A stretch of DNA of 20,123 nt, taken from the IMG/VR virus record IMGVR_UViG_3300017743_000194, positions 1 through 20,123 of that record, one strand, 5' to 3'. Numbering within the stretch: the stretch's first letter is position 1; every line of letters begins with the position of its first letter. The stretch comes from a virus. Under the pieces are notes generated by a model. That model was not told where the DNA came from and searched no databases. It saw nothing but the letters and a program-made list of their open reading frames with translations. A program made the position numbers and the translations under genes. Below are positions 1-9,521 of the stretch, in pieces.

Positions 1-1
1 C

Positions 2-2824
2 CAAAGAGCTTTGCCTAGTGGTGGGCCAGAAAGAACTCTGCGTATGGTTGAAGCCCAGCGAAAATTTAATAGTGCTTTGGATGCATCTCAGGAAAAATTT
101 AGAGGCCTCAACGGAACAGTGGACACGGCGGTTCGTCGTACTGGCCGATTGGGCAATAGCTTTTCTGGATTGCGAGGCATACTCTTGAACACGGGTGTGG
201 CTTTAAGCAGCTTGACCGCCATCCTAGGCTTTAGAGAAGTTCTTGATGCTATTCGCACCATTCAGCGGTTCCAATTTACTATTCAAGCGGCATCCACTGA
301 TACCCTCCAGTTTAATAAAAACATGGATTTTTTGAGTAAAGCCGCTCAAGAAATTGGGATTAACTTGGCAGAGGTAGGTCAGCCCTTTGGCCGGTTTATT
401 CTAGCTGCAAAGCAATCAGGAATTGAGGGCGAGACTGCCAACCAAGCTTTCGCGAAGATCGCCGCATCGATGAGGAACCTTGGCGGATCAGCCGCTGATA
501 CAGCCGGTGTTGTTCGAGCTTTTGAACAATCTTTGTCAAAAGGCAAGTTCATGGCTGAAGAAGTCAGATTGCAGCTCGGCGACCGCTTGCCAGTGGCTAT
601 GACCGCGCTTCAAACAGCAACTGGCATGACAGGCGATGAACTTAACAAAGCATTTGAGGCTGGCACCCTATCAACTGAAAAGTTTTTCTTACCGTTTGTG
701 CAAGCATTGTTTGATGCCACTGGCGGGTCTGATCAATTAGCTCAAGCTTCACGCGGGTTAGCCGCTGAACAAGCTCGATTAGGAACCGCTGGACTAGAGG
801 CCGCTGAAGCCTTCGGCGATGGTGGGTTCACAGGAGCTATGACAACGGTGAACAGAGAGTTTGCCACATTCCTTCAAAATCCAGAGACACTTGAGGCAAT
901 TCGTTCTCTTGGGCAAATGGTTGGCAAATTAGCCATGACTTTTGCAGACCTAGCCAAAAATATCGGGCTTGTGACGGGAGCGGTAGCCGAAGGGAACAAA
1001 GCGGCGGGAGAAGGAGGGCGTGACCCCCTAAGTAGGATGAACAATTTCATGCAAGGTGCTGGTGAATTCATGCAAAGCCAAGACTTTTTAAGTTTAGCCG
1101 AACCAGTTCAAAAAGCCATGAGGGGGCTTGCAGGGCTACTTAAAAACGCATTTTCGCTTGATGGAGCTTACATTAGTGGCGAAAATTCTCTTGCTCCCAA
1201 CGTAAACAGATTAAGACCAGATCGATCTGGAAATGTGAGTTCCGTTTTGGGGGGTGATTTCGCTATGGCCCCCACCGGCGTTCAAACAACTGCTAGGCCA
1301 CCCGCACGACCAACTGGAGATGCTCTTGCATTTATCGGGCGGCGAAATGAAGCCTTTGGTCGTTTAAATAATCCAACAAGGACAGCATACGAAAATTCTG
1401 AAGCACTTACTGGCGCAGCGTTTGAAGGAAAAAAGGCACATGATGCTCTTGAAAGAGAAATCCTTATTCGGGAAAAAGTAGACCAAGCGATTGTAAAGAA
1501 CAATGTTTCTACAATGCTTGGCGTTGAGGTTATGAAACAAGCTGTCTCACTAACTTTAGCAAATGAAGACGCAATTCAAATTAGGCTGAAAGCTGAAGCA
1601 GACGCGGCGGCAGCAGAGAAAAAATCAGCAGATCAAAAGGCGCGAAATAGACCTCTTATTGAAGGTCTTCAAGATAAAATTATTCAGCAAAAAAACGATC
1701 AGAAAGCCTTGAACGATGCGACATACGATGGAGCGATAGCAGAAAAGAGAGTTGCTGGCGAGATACAGATACGAAACACCGTCGAAGCCTACAAAAATAA
1801 ATTGATTGCCTTGGGAATGCAAGAAACGAGTGCAGCCAACATTGTTACGGGTCTTGAAGCGCAACTCACCCGCGAGCTAACTATTGACCTCTTAGCGCTC
1901 GCAGCCGCCAGAGATGCTGAAAGAGAAGCCGCTGACGCTAGAGAGCGGGCAGAAGCTCAAAGGCTTGCCGCCGAAGCGGCCAGATCCAGACAAAAAGTTA
2001 CTGACGTTAAACTACAAATCCAAAATATGGATGCGGAAAACGATGCGATGCGGCGGGGCGCTACAGCCCTCAAAAAGTTCAACGCCGCACTAGCAGAAGA
2101 AAACCTTCTCCGCGACATTGAGAAGAAGCTCACCGACGATAACATCAGCGCAAAAGAGCGCGAGTTTTTACTCGATGAAATGCGGCGTGTTCAATCAGAG
2201 CGCAAGATTGCCCAGCGCGGGCCGCAAACACTGACAGAAGGCTTTGTGGCAGCGGGTGATACGCTGAAAGACTATTTTGACCCGGATAATTATGACTCCC
2301 CAGGTAAAGCACTTGAAAACTCCTTGGTAGGTGCATTCGACATGGGGGCTGAAGCATTGGGCAACTTTATCAAGACAGGTAAAGGAAGTTTTGCGGATCT
2401 AAGAGATCAAATTATTATTGATATTTCTTATGCCTTGGCAGTGGCTTTTGCAAAAAAAGCAATAACAGCCGCAACCGGATTTGCTTTTGCTGATGGCGGG
2501 ATAATGACCGGGTCTGGCCCAATGCCCCTGCGCTCATATGCAAGAGGCGGCGTTGCAAATAGCCCGCAAATGGCGCTGTTTGGAGAAGGCTCAACACCAG
2601 AAGCTTATGTGCCACTTCCTGATGGTCGGACAATCCCAGTTACGATGAAAGGGGGGGGCGGTGGAATGACCATCGTACAGAACTTTGATTTCTCCAACGC
2701 GGATGGCGGTACTGAGGCTAATCTGCGCCAAGCAGCGGCGGTAATCCAAGAACGAACCAAGCAAGCCGTTTACGCCGAAATGCAAGACGGCGGGAATGTC
2801 TCTAAAATAAGTGGGCGCAGATAA
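2..2824 (+). CDS. Tail tape measure protein (5' end outside window)
   Basis: This protein sets siphovirus tail length and is threaded through the tail tube. The reading frame is open to the left edge, and the first possible start inside the window is a TTG at 11 without a clear ribosome-binding site, so the true start may lie upstream. About 937 residues are visible. A hydrophobic stretch lies near residues 53-74. Residues about 70-230 match the phage 'tape measure domain' pattern, including a segment reading RNLGGSAADT and later EEVRLQLGDRLP. Residues about 520-750 are rich in Ala, Glu, Lys and Arg and look like coiled coil. The C-terminus has the FADGGIMTG / ARGGV / GEGSTPEAYVPLPDGR pattern usual at the end of lambda-like tape measures. 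The stop overlaps the next start (TAATG at 2822). A run of eight G lies near 2651 within Gly codons. Confidence 0.93.
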   Translation, partial: QRALPSGGPERTLRMVEAQRKFNSALDASQEKFRGLNGTVDTAVRRTGRLGNSFSGLRGILLNTGVALSSLTAILGFREVLDAIRTIQRFQFTIQAASTDTLQFNKNMDFLSKAAQEIGINLAEVGQPFGRFILAAKQSGIEGETANQAFAKIAASMRNLGGSAADTAGVVRAFEQSLSKGKFMAEEVRLQLGDRLPVAMTALQTATGMTGDELNKAFEAGTLSTEKFFLPFVQALFDATGGSDQLAQASRGLAAEQARLGTAGLEAAEAFGDGGFTGAMTTVNREFATFLQNPETLEAIRSLGQMVGKLAMTFADLAKNIGLVTGAVAEGNKAAGEGGRDPLSRMNNFMQGAGEFMQSQDFLSLAEPVQKAMRGLAGLLKNAFSLDGAYISGENSLAPNVNRLRPDRSGNVSSVLGGDFAMAPTGVQTTARPPARPTGDALAFIGRRNEAFGRLNNPTRTAYENSEALTGAAFEGKKAHDALEREILIREKVDQAIVKNNVSTMLGVEVMKQAVSLTLANEDAIQIRLKAEADAAAAEKKSADQKARNRPLIEGLQDKIIQQKNDQKALNDATYDGAIAEKRVAGEIQIRNTVEAYKNKLIALGMQETSAANIVTGLEAQLTRELTIDLLALAAARDAEREAADARERAEAQRLAAEAARSRQKVTDVKLQIQNMDAENDAMRRGATALKKFNAALAEENLLRDIEKKLTDDNISAKEREFLLDEMRRVQSERKIAQRGPQTLTEGFVAAGDTLKDYFDPDNYDSPGKALENSLVGAFDMGAEALGNFIKTGKGSFADLRDQIIIDISYALAVAFAKKAITAATGFAFADGGIMTGSGPMPLRSYARGGVANSPQMALFGEGSTPEAYVPLPDGRTIPVTMKGGGGGMTIVQNFDFSNADGGTEANLRQAAAVIQERTKQAVYAEMQDGGNVSKISGRR

Positions 2825-3465
2825 TGACACATATAACCTTTCCCACAATGAAGGCTCCAGCTTCAATTAATTTTGGGCTGAGAGGATCGGCACAAGCATT
2901 CACCTCAGAGTTTACGGGTTCAAGCCAATATGTTCGCCTTCCCGGTTCGCGCTGGTATGGATCAACAAACTGGGACAACCTGGATGGCGAAGATTTAGAG
3001 AAGCTAAAAGCATTCTTGGCTCAAGTCGAAGGGCCGCATAACACCTTTTCTTTTGGTGATGTATCACGGGATGTCCCTCGATCCGGTTTAGCCGCAACAG
3101 TGGTTCTAGAAAAAACATCTGGCACTACTGCTGCCCATCAAACAGCGTTTTCTATACAAAAAGCATCTTCAAGCTCAACAATCAGCGGCACCGTTTCTGC
3201 GTTCAAAACGGGAGACTATTTCCACATAACATCGAGCAAAGGTACTGAGCTTAAAATTGTAACCGCTGACGCCACCATTACAAACACGGGCACATCAACT
3301 TTGAACTTTGCCCCTGCCCTGCGTGGCACGGTTTCGGGCGGTGCAGATCTTACACATAGAGCGCCTCGCGGCGTCATGCGCCTCACCGACAACGAACAAG
3401 CAATGTGGGATATCAGAGCGCCGATTTTGGGGTCGGTAGGCTTTGCATTTCAAGAGGCTTTCTAA
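2824..3465 (+). CDS. Minor/distal tail protein
   Basis: The 213-residue protein follows the tape measure gene, where siphoviruses place distal tail (Dit-like) or minor tail proteins that join tube and tip. Visible features are the N-terminal region with WYGSTNW followed by LDGEDLEKLKAFLAQVEG and NTFSFGD. After these comes a beta-rich, Ser/Thr-rich insert (about residues 95-175), then a closing segment with MRLTDNEQAMWDIRAP and GFAFQEAF. This N-domain, insert, W/G/F closing arrangement is common in minor tail proteins of alphaproteobacterial siphoviruses. It could be a DUF2460-like or Dit-like protein, and I cannot choose between them by eye. The start overlaps the tape measure stop, and its own stop overlaps the next start, indicating translational coupling. 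Confidence 0.72.
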   Translation: MTHITFPTMKAPASINFGLRGSAQAFTSEFTGSSQYVRLPGSRWYGSTNWDNLDGEDLEKLKAFLAQVEGPHNTFSFGDVSRDVPRSGLAATVVLEKTSGTTAAHQTAFSIQKASSSSTISGTVSAFKTGDYFHITSSKGTELKIVTADATITNTGTSTLNFAPALRGTVSGGADLTHRAPRGVMRLTDNEQAMWDIRAPILGSVGFAFQEAF

Positions 3466-4064
3466 TGACTAGAGTTTATACGAATACAGCAAAAACGGCT
3501 AAAGCTGGAGATCACTCCAGATGCTATTTTGTGACGTTAACTGTGCCCGGTTGGACAGAGGCACCATTTACAGATGGCGTTTTGAGGTTCAACACAAGCT
3601 CTTTGGATTTTGATTACTCAAGCAAAACATATCTAGGCGCTCAAGGTGTTATGAGTGTTGCAAGCGTTAAAGAGCAAGAAGAGTTAAAACGAAACGGAAT
3701 AGAGGTGGTTTTTTCTGGACTTAGCAATGACGTACTAAACCTATTTTTAACCGATACATATGACATCAACAGAGTAGTGGTAGAAGTTTTTGATGTGACA
3801 TTAGTATCGTCGGGTGTGACTGAATATAGCATTAACTCAGTTATTAAAGTCCACAAAGGCAAGGTGGATGCAGTTAATTACAAAACGTCACAAGAGCAAA
3901 CAAACATAGCCATCAAAACTGTATCTCAATTCTCAGATTGGTCTAGACCAAGAGTTTTCAAGCTTGGAGATTCATCTCAAAAAGTGAAAGACAGCACCGA
4001 CAAGTCATTAGAATTCATAACCGATACGATAATAAAACAGGTGACCTGGGGCATTGGAAGTTAG
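3465..4064 (+). CDS. DUF2163-like tail protein
   Basis: The 199-residue protein resembles the DUF2163 / BR0599 family, a tail tip component next to the NlpC/P60-like gene in gene transfer agents and related phages. Supporting features are LRFNTSSLDFDYSSKTYLGAQG followed by VKEQEELKRNGIEVVFSGL near the N-terminus, which is the family's typical 'tYlg... e.eLk.ngl.v.lsGl' pattern. The C-terminal DKSLEFITDTI..VTWG corresponds to the family's closing motif. I chose ATG 3465, which overlaps the previous stop as TAATG. An in-frame ATG at 3405 would extend deep into the upstream gene and add residues unlike the family. The 3' end overlaps the next gene by 11 bases. The role in the tip hub is inferred from position. 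Confidence 0.75.
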   Translation: MTRVYTNTAKTAKAGDHSRCYFVTLTVPGWTEAPFTDGVLRFNTSSLDFDYSSKTYLGAQGVMSVASVKEQEELKRNGIEVVFSGLSNDVLNLFLTDTYDINRVVVEVFDVTLVSSGVTEYSINSVIKVHKGKVDAVNYKTSQEQTNIAIKTVSQFSDWSRPRVFKLGDSSQKVKDSTDKSLEFITDTIIKQVTWGIGS

Positions 4065-4455
4065 TTCGTATATACGTCCGTATATGGACGCAAGGTTTGA
4101 ATATGGAGTGAATGATTGTGTTCTCTTTATATCGGGGTTTTGGGAACCCAAATCTGGAAAAATATTCAAAGTAATCAAAAACAGAATTGGCGTCGATGAC
4201 ACCAGTTGGCCTCAAAGCTTTGAAGAATTGCAGAAAGTTGCTCATGCACATGGCTACAAAAACGTGGCAGCAATGCACATGCGCTTGATGCGCGAAATTG
4301 GCTTCAAGCCACATCCTGACAAACAAAACGGAGATGTTTTGGTGGATCGAAAGACACACACTCTCGGCCTTTATTGGAAGGGAATGGGATCGTTTTTATC
4401 CGATGATGGGGTCGTTCTAACCAAAACCGACATTAAGTACGGCTGGAGACTTTAA
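4054..4455 (+). CDS. Small NlpC/P60-like (DUF6950-type) tail tip protein
   Basis: The 133-residue protein sits between a DUF2163-like gene and the tail tip gene, the place usually occupied by an NlpC/P60-type peptidase or its DUF6950 relative. The N-terminal YGVNDCVLFISGF (Cys at residue 22) matches the 'W/YG..DC.lf' catalytic-cysteine motif. QNGDVLVDRKTHTLGLYW later fits the usual GDV segment. A clear catalytic His after GDV is not obvious, so hydrolase activity is uncertain and the protein may be structural. The start is TTG 4054. An in-frame stop at 4042 leaves no upstream alternative, and the next choice, ATG 4084, has no ribosome-binding site. The stop is immediately followed by the ATG of the next gene. 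Confidence 0.72.
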   Translation: MEVSSYIRPYMDARFEYGVNDCVLFISGFWEPKSGKIFKVIKNRIGVDDTSWPQSFEELQKVAHAHGYKNVAAMHMRLMREIGFKPHPDKQNGDVLVDRKTHTLGLYWKGMGSFLSDDGVVLTKTDIKYGWRL

Positions 4456-7400
4456 ATGCCACAATATATTGCCGCCGCGATAAAAATCGTCGCCGCCTAC
4501 ACTGGCAGCACCGCCGCCGCTACAGTGATTGTCTACGGTTCTATGGCCATTGCAACTGGATATGTTGCCGTGAAAACCGCTGAATCAAAAGCAAAACGCG
4601 CTGAAGAAAAGATGCGTACAAAGGCCAGAAATCGCGCTCAAGAAATTCAAAACATGCAATTTGGAACCGTTGCACCAAGGCGGTTTATTTACGGTCAAAC
4701 AATTACAAACGGACATTTGGTTTTTCAAGAAGCAGCCGGAACAGACAACAAAGAACTGTACCGAGTATTGTATCTGGGCGAAGGCCCGATTGAAAACGCA
4801 GATCAACTTTTCTTTAATGAAGATCAACAGAGCCTAATTGGTGATTTAGACAATACTGGTGCGATTATCAGCACTACTGCTTACAACGGCTACGCTGCGG
4901 CGCGGGTAGGATTAAACGGCAATGCTGGTTCAGCAAGCTATCTAAGCTCCATAGACTTAGTAGGTCAAACATCTTGGACAGCCAATCATAAGATGACGGG
5001 CAATGCTTGGCTTGCTTATAAATTAATCCACAATAATGAGGTCTGGACTAGTGGCGTCCCAAACGTGCGCGTTAGAGTACTTGGCCGCAAAGTTTACGAT
5101 CCACGGTTGGACAGTACAAACGGCGGTAGCGGATCTGCACGATATAACGATGAAACAACTTGGGGCTATTCAAACAATTCAGCAATATGCGTATTAGATT
5201 TTCTAATCAATGGAATGAAGGTTGATATTGAGGATCTTGACATTCCCTCTTTCGTAGCCGCCGCAAACACATGTGATGATGATATTTCTATCGAGGATGC
5301 CTCTGGGGTCACACAAACACAAAAAAGATATACCACAAATGGCGTTGCTTTTCTCGATGAAGAGGTGATCACAACTCTGGAAGAGTTGTTAATCCCTTGT
5401 CACGGGAGCTTGATAGAAGAAGGTGGCACAATACGACTTTTAGTGCCGGGAGCTTCAACTACTGTCACAGCGAATTTGACCGAAGACGATCTGATCTCAG
5501 AGCTTTCAATTAAAGTTAACGCACAAATTTCAAATCGAATGAACAAAGTCGGCGGCTCCTTTACTTCAGCCGTTGATAATTACCAAGAGGTCGATTTTAG
5601 CCCCATAAGCAGTTCCGCGCTTATTGCTGACGATGGGCGAGAACACATCCAAGAACTTTCACTGGCGATGGTTACATCGGAAGCCCATGCTCAAAGAATG
5701 GCTTCCATAGTTCTCAAAGAAAATGCTCTGACCAACTCAATTAATGTAAACTTAAAACCAGAATTTGCTTATTTGCGCGTAGGCGACATCGTTACTCTGA
5801 CCTTCCAGCCGGAAGTAATAGGCGGAACTGGTACAGACTCTATTCTTACTAACGCCACAAAATTTCAAGTTACCTCTTATAGCTTACAGCCAGAAGGCGA
5901 AGTTGCAGTCGAGCTACAAGAGTATTCCGATGCCTCTTATACATGGAACACCGCTGATCATAACTATGTCACTAGAACTGCACTTTCTGACAGTTTCATA
6001 GACACAATCGCAGCGCCCACTCTCGGCACTCCTGTGAAAGAAAACTTTTTAGATCAAAATGGAAATCAAGTGCTTGGGATGTGTGTTCCAGTAACACATG
6101 GCAGCCATCCAAACTTCGTATATACTGAAGTGAAACTGCTTCAGCATCGATACAACAGTTCAAACGTACTGCAACAAACAAATATATTTGACACGATAAA
6201 TGCTGGGGCCGCTGAAAGCACTGTTTTTTTTAGTGGGATGTCATCGATCCCACCTTTTACTTCAAACACGGGTGATTATATCAGATACTCTCTTTCTGCA
6301 CGAACTAATGTGGAAAATGGTAAAGTTTCAGCCGAAGCAACAAAAGATCAAAATTATATTAACAATGGCGGTTTCATCGCGAAAGACACTACTGCCCCAG
6401 CGGCTCCGACAAGCGCTTCTGCAACAAGCGGCAAAGGCCAGATCTTTTTAACTTGGACAAATCCAACAGATTTAGATTTTGATTTTATAAAAATTTATAG
6501 ACACACCAGTAACGCAGCCAGTGGTCGAACTGAAATAGGAACAGTAAAAGGAACAATTTTTGTAGACTCTGGGTTACCAAATAATGTGACGCGTTATTAT
6601 TGGATCACATCCATTGATAAAGTGGGCAATGAAAGCGCATTTGTTGGGCCTGTCAGCGCCAATACGAACACAGCCGAAATATCAATTGAAACATCGGGAT
6701 CATTCTTCACTTTTGACGCAAGCGGCCCCACCCCAAGCAATCAAACTATATCGATCAAAGCAATTGTGCAGGGCACCTCATCAAGTCCGACAATTACAGC
6801 GACAAACAACAGCGGCTCATCAGTCACCTTAACCGATGATACTGACAACACAGACGTTACAGCAAATTATGTCTTTCCGGCTGAAAGCACATCAAATGCA
6901 AACGGCGCTACCGCTGGATCATTGTATATTAGAGAGGCTGGTGAGGTATGGTATAACCGAATTGACACGAATGATGCTTGGAGCCGAACGGGAACCCTTG
7001 TAATTAAACACACAGACAATGACGGCACTGATCGCGGAACTGACCTCGACGCTTTGACCACAGCCGATAAGATCATGGTTTACATAGACAGTTCAAACTA
7101 TGCCCTTTTTAACATTACAAACAATAATACCAATAGCTCTGGCTTAAACTTTATAACTGTTTCTGTGAATTCTAGCGTTGGCTCTTTTACCGCCAGCACA
7201 AATGACGTTATCCAATTAAAATATGGGTTTTCAGACAAGCTTCTCAGCGTTACAAACTTTGGAACCGCTACTAGTGTAACGATAAGTGCAACCGCTGATG
7301 GGGCAACTAGCACAGCCACAATTCAAAAATCAACAGAGGGATCTAAAGTCAGCGGTGTAGCTCTAAACGGTGCCGAAATCCCGATGAATAACGGGTTGAA

Positions 7401-9117
7401 CGCTGATGGGTCTGGAACAGAGCAAGGCGTCGATCCAAGGCCGAATAATACATCAACCCAAGCGAAACTTGACGAAGCCTTCCTAGAAACAAATCCTCTT
7501 TTATCTTCAATGAGCGATATTCCAGAAGATGCGGTTGTGTGGGGCCGTTTTGTTTTTGAAAAAGTGCAAACCTTCACAACGACTGCGAACCAAACAACCT
7601 TAACGATCACGGGCGGTCACACGCCTGACGCGAAAACTAAAGTAATTTATGACACTGGGTCAGGGGGTGCATCTGAACAATTAATCAGCGGCGACTTTAC
7701 CTCTGCTGCCGTTGATGCCTCTGGCAATAGCGCCTCCATAACTCTCACTAACCAGTTTTTTAATCGCCTCGGCATTTCAGCAATGCCATCAGGGAAACAA
7801 ATCACGGTAACATTCATCCAAGCTTCAGCGAGAAAATGGGATTACAGTAGTCAAAACTGGACTGATAACGCTCAAATTTTTGACAGCCCTGTCGTTTTTT
7901 CTCCGTTGGTTCTGTCCAATGAAGTGCTTTCTCAATCTCTTTCATCAGTGGAGGTTACCGCTGATCAGTTGATTGTAAACAAAGATGTTGATCTGCTGGA
8001 TGGCGCAGCTTGGAGAATTGGTAAAACAGAATATTCGTCTTTGGTAGATGGTATATTTTTTGGAAACCCATCAGGAACAGGCGCAACCAATTATGATTTT
8101 GCTTTCGTTGCCACATCTAATTCTGGAACCTCAAGTGAGCATGGGATTGAAATAACTCCCCAGCAAACAAAGCTAATTCAGCCAGTAATAACAAAGCAAT
8201 CAACTGGTGCGGTCGCTATCTCAGATACACAAACCACTTCGTCAATAGTAGTAAAAAGCGGTAGTGAAAATCCAGATGCTCAAACTGTAACCATTAACGC
8301 AATAGGCGGTGGTGGGGGAGGCGCGGGTGCGGAAAGTCAGTCTGGATCGGCTGGGAGCGGGGGCGACACTGTTTACACGCTAACCCTGACTAAGGCAGGG
8401 CAGTCAAACACGGTTTATTCAAACGTAACAGCAAGCGGTGGCGCGGCGGGTACGGGCTACGGCGCGGCTAAAACGGATGGTGACGCAGGGGAAGCATCTG
8501 CAAGAGCTTCTGGTGGCTATGGCGGCGGGGCTTATGGCGTTGGTGGTACTGGTTCTTTAGGATCAGGTGGCGGCGGTGGTGGTGGTCGTGACTACAACTG
8601 GAATACATCCTCACGAAAAGGTGGTGGGGGTGGTAGTGCTGGCTCTCACATTTCAAATTCTTACGACATTTCAAATTTTGATGCGGCGATAATTACAATA
8701 GCTTCTATTGGCGCGGGTGGCACAGGGATGTCATCAAGTCGTGGTAATGGTGGCGCGGGTGGTGCGGGTGTTTTATATGGAACCATTGAAACCCAAGGTC
8801 TTGATCCTGTTTTTATGAATACGGCAAGAACACACTCTATTGTAACTACCAGTAGAGCTTTTGATACTTGGTATCTGAACACCAGCAATGAAGCGGTCAT
8901 TTCGCTGTTCGTATATCCTAATACATACAGGGTTTTTACATTTCACACAAACACTTCGGCTTCCACAACAGGCTCTACAATCATAGGGCAAACCGAACCA
9001 ACCGCCTACACAGGTGGCGACCTAACCGTAATAGTTCCCGCAGGGCAGTATTACAGTTTGAGGCGAGTTAACGTTAATAGCGGTGACCAGATTAAATTTT
9101 GGGGAGAATACAAATGA
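4456..9117 (+). CDS. Tail tip / host-specificity protein (gpJ-like) with FN3 and glycine-rich adhesin region
   Basis: The 1553-residue protein ends the tail operon and probably contacts the host surface. Residues about 8-40 are hydrophobic and alanine-rich. Residues about 65-500 are the hub part, with PRRFIYGQ, ELYRVLYLGEGPIE and LDFLINGMKVDIEDLDIPSFVAAANTCDD, as in lambda J-like tail tip proteins. Residues about 644-737 form a fibronectin type III domain (DTTAPAAPTSASA ... FIKIYRHTSN ... RYYWITSIDKVGNES). Threonine/serine/asparagine-rich beta segments follow up to about 1280. Residues 1284-1440 are very glycine-rich (runs of five to seven Gly), resembling glycine-rich phage adhesin tips. A final domain of about 105 residues ends in KFWGEYK. 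Base use in the glycine-rich part (8305-8780) is G-rich compared with its surroundings. The next gene overlaps by ATGA. The receptor is unknown. Confidence 0.9.
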   Translation: MPQYIAAAIKIVAAYTGSTAAATVIVYGSMAIATGYVAVKTAESKAKRAEEKMRTKARNRAQEIQNMQFGTVAPRRFIYGQTITNGHLVFQEAAGTDNKELYRVLYLGEGPIENADQLFFNEDQQSLIGDLDNTGAIISTTAYNGYAAARVGLNGNAGSASYLSSIDLVGQTSWTANHKMTGNAWLAYKLIHNNEVWTSGVPNVRVRVLGRKVYDPRLDSTNGGSGSARYNDETTWGYSNNSAICVLDFLINGMKVDIEDLDIPSFVAAANTCDDDISIEDASGVTQTQKRYTTNGVAFLDEEVITTLEELLIPCHGSLIEEGGTIRLLVPGASTTVTANLTEDDLISELSIKVNAQISNRMNKVGGSFTSAVDNYQEVDFSPISSSALIADDGREHIQELSLAMVTSEAHAQRMASIVLKENALTNSINVNLKPEFAYLRVGDIVTLTFQPEVIGGTGTDSILTNATKFQVTSYSLQPEGEVAVELQEYSDASYTWNTADHNYVTRTALSDSFIDTIAAPTLGTPVKENFLDQNGNQVLGMCVPVTHGSHPNFVYTEVKLLQHRYNSSNVLQQTNIFDTINAGAAESTVFFSGMSSIPPFTSNTGDYIRYSLSARTNVENGKVSAEATKDQNYINNGGFIAKDTTAPAAPTSASATSGKGQIFLTWTNPTDLDFDFIKIYRHTSNAASGRTEIGTVKGTIFVDSGLPNNVTRYYWITSIDKVGNESAFVGPVSANTNTAEISIETSGSFFTFDASGPTPSNQTISIKAIVQGTSSSPTITATNNSGSSVTLTDDTDNTDVTANYVFPAESTSNANGATAGSLYIREAGEVWYNRIDTNDAWSRTGTLVIKHTDNDGTDRGTDLDALTTADKIMVYIDSSNYALFNITNNNTNSSGLNFITVSVNSSVGSFTASTNDVIQLKYGFSDKLLSVTNFGTATSVTISATADGATSTATIQKSTEGSKVSGVALNGAEIPMNNGLNADGSGTEQGVDPRPNNTSTQAKLDEAFLETNPLLSSMSDIPEDAVVWGRFVFEKVQTFTTTANQTTLTITGGHTPDAKTKVIYDTGSGGASEQLISGDFTSAAVDASGNSASITLTNQFFNRLGISAMPSGKQITVTFIQASARKWDYSSQNWTDNAQIFDSPVVFSPLVLSNEVLSQSLSSVEVTADQLIVNKDVDLLDGAAWRIGKTEYSSLVDGIFFGNPSGTGATNYDFAFVATSNSGTSSEHGIEITPQQTKLIQPVITKQSTGAVAISDTQTTSSIVVKSGSENPDAQTVTINAIGGGGGGAGAESQSGSAGSGGDTVYTLTLTKAGQSNTVYSNVTASGGAAGTGYGAAKTDGDAGEASARASGGYGGGAYGVGGTGSLGSGGGGGGGRDYNWNTSSRKGGGGGSAGSHISNSYDISNFDAAIITIASIGAGGTGMSSSRGNGGAGGAGVLYGTIETQGLDPVFMNTARTHSIVTTSRAFDTWYLNTSNEAVISLFVYPNTYRVFTFHTNTSASTTGSTIIGQTEPTAYTGGDLTVIVPAGQYYSLRRVNVNSGDQIKFWGEYK

Positions 9118-9470
9118 GCCAAGAAACTCAATATAACTACATTGATAATGACGGTAATCATTTTGTTTCTTTTGACGTAGTAGAAGGCTTGACAGAGATC
9201 TCTCCAAAACCCAGTCCTTTTCACGAATGGTCTGGCTCTGCTTGGGTGGAAAATACCAGTGTTAAATTAGCCAGCTTAACGAGTGAGATAAGAGCTTTAA
9301 GAAATAGTTTACTTGATTCTGAAGTAGACCCAATAGTTTCCAACCCTCTGAGATGGGCTGATTTGACAGATGAAAAACGTGCGGAATGGACTCAATATCG
9401 CACAGATCTTTTAGGCGTTCCCCAACAAGCTGATTTCCCAACAGTTACCTGGCCAACAAAACCTTCTTGA
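9114..9470 (+). CDS. Phage tail assembly chaperone-like protein
   Basis: The 118-residue protein overlaps the tail tip gene by the ATGA at 9114 and is preceded by the strong site GGGGAGAA at 9101-9108, so I chose this ATG over the TTG at 9099. The C-terminal half reads LRNSLLDSEVDP, then DEKRAEWTQYRTDL and PQQADFPTVTWPTKP. This is the pattern of the phage tail assembly chaperone family (PF16778 type), whose members follow tail fibre or tip genes and help fold or attach them. The N-terminal half (YIDNDGNHF, FHEWSGSAWV) looks like the beta-rich binding part of such proteins. The likely partner is the adjacent tip protein. The gene ends the tail operon, with 51 bases to the next gene. Confidence 0.75.
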   Translation: MSQETQYNYIDNDGNHFVSFDVVEGLTEISPKPSPFHEWSGSAWVENTSVKLASLTSEIRALRNSLLDSEVDPIVSNPLRWADLTDEKRAEWTQYRTDLLGVPQQADFPTVTWPTKPS

Positions 9471-9521
9471 CGATTCCTACAGACAAAATTCACACTGCAC
9501 TTATGAAGGCTGGAGGAGAAA

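Noticed and set aside
2651-2658. Run of eight G in the tape measure gene as a phase-variable or frameshifting site.
   Set aside because: It encodes a Gly linker and the frame continues normally to the typical C-terminus; no alternative product of note is visible.
8305-8780. Variable region of a diversity-generating retroelement in the tail tip gene.
   Set aside because: No reverse transcriptase and no second near-copy differing at adenines is present in the window; the region is explained by glycine codons.
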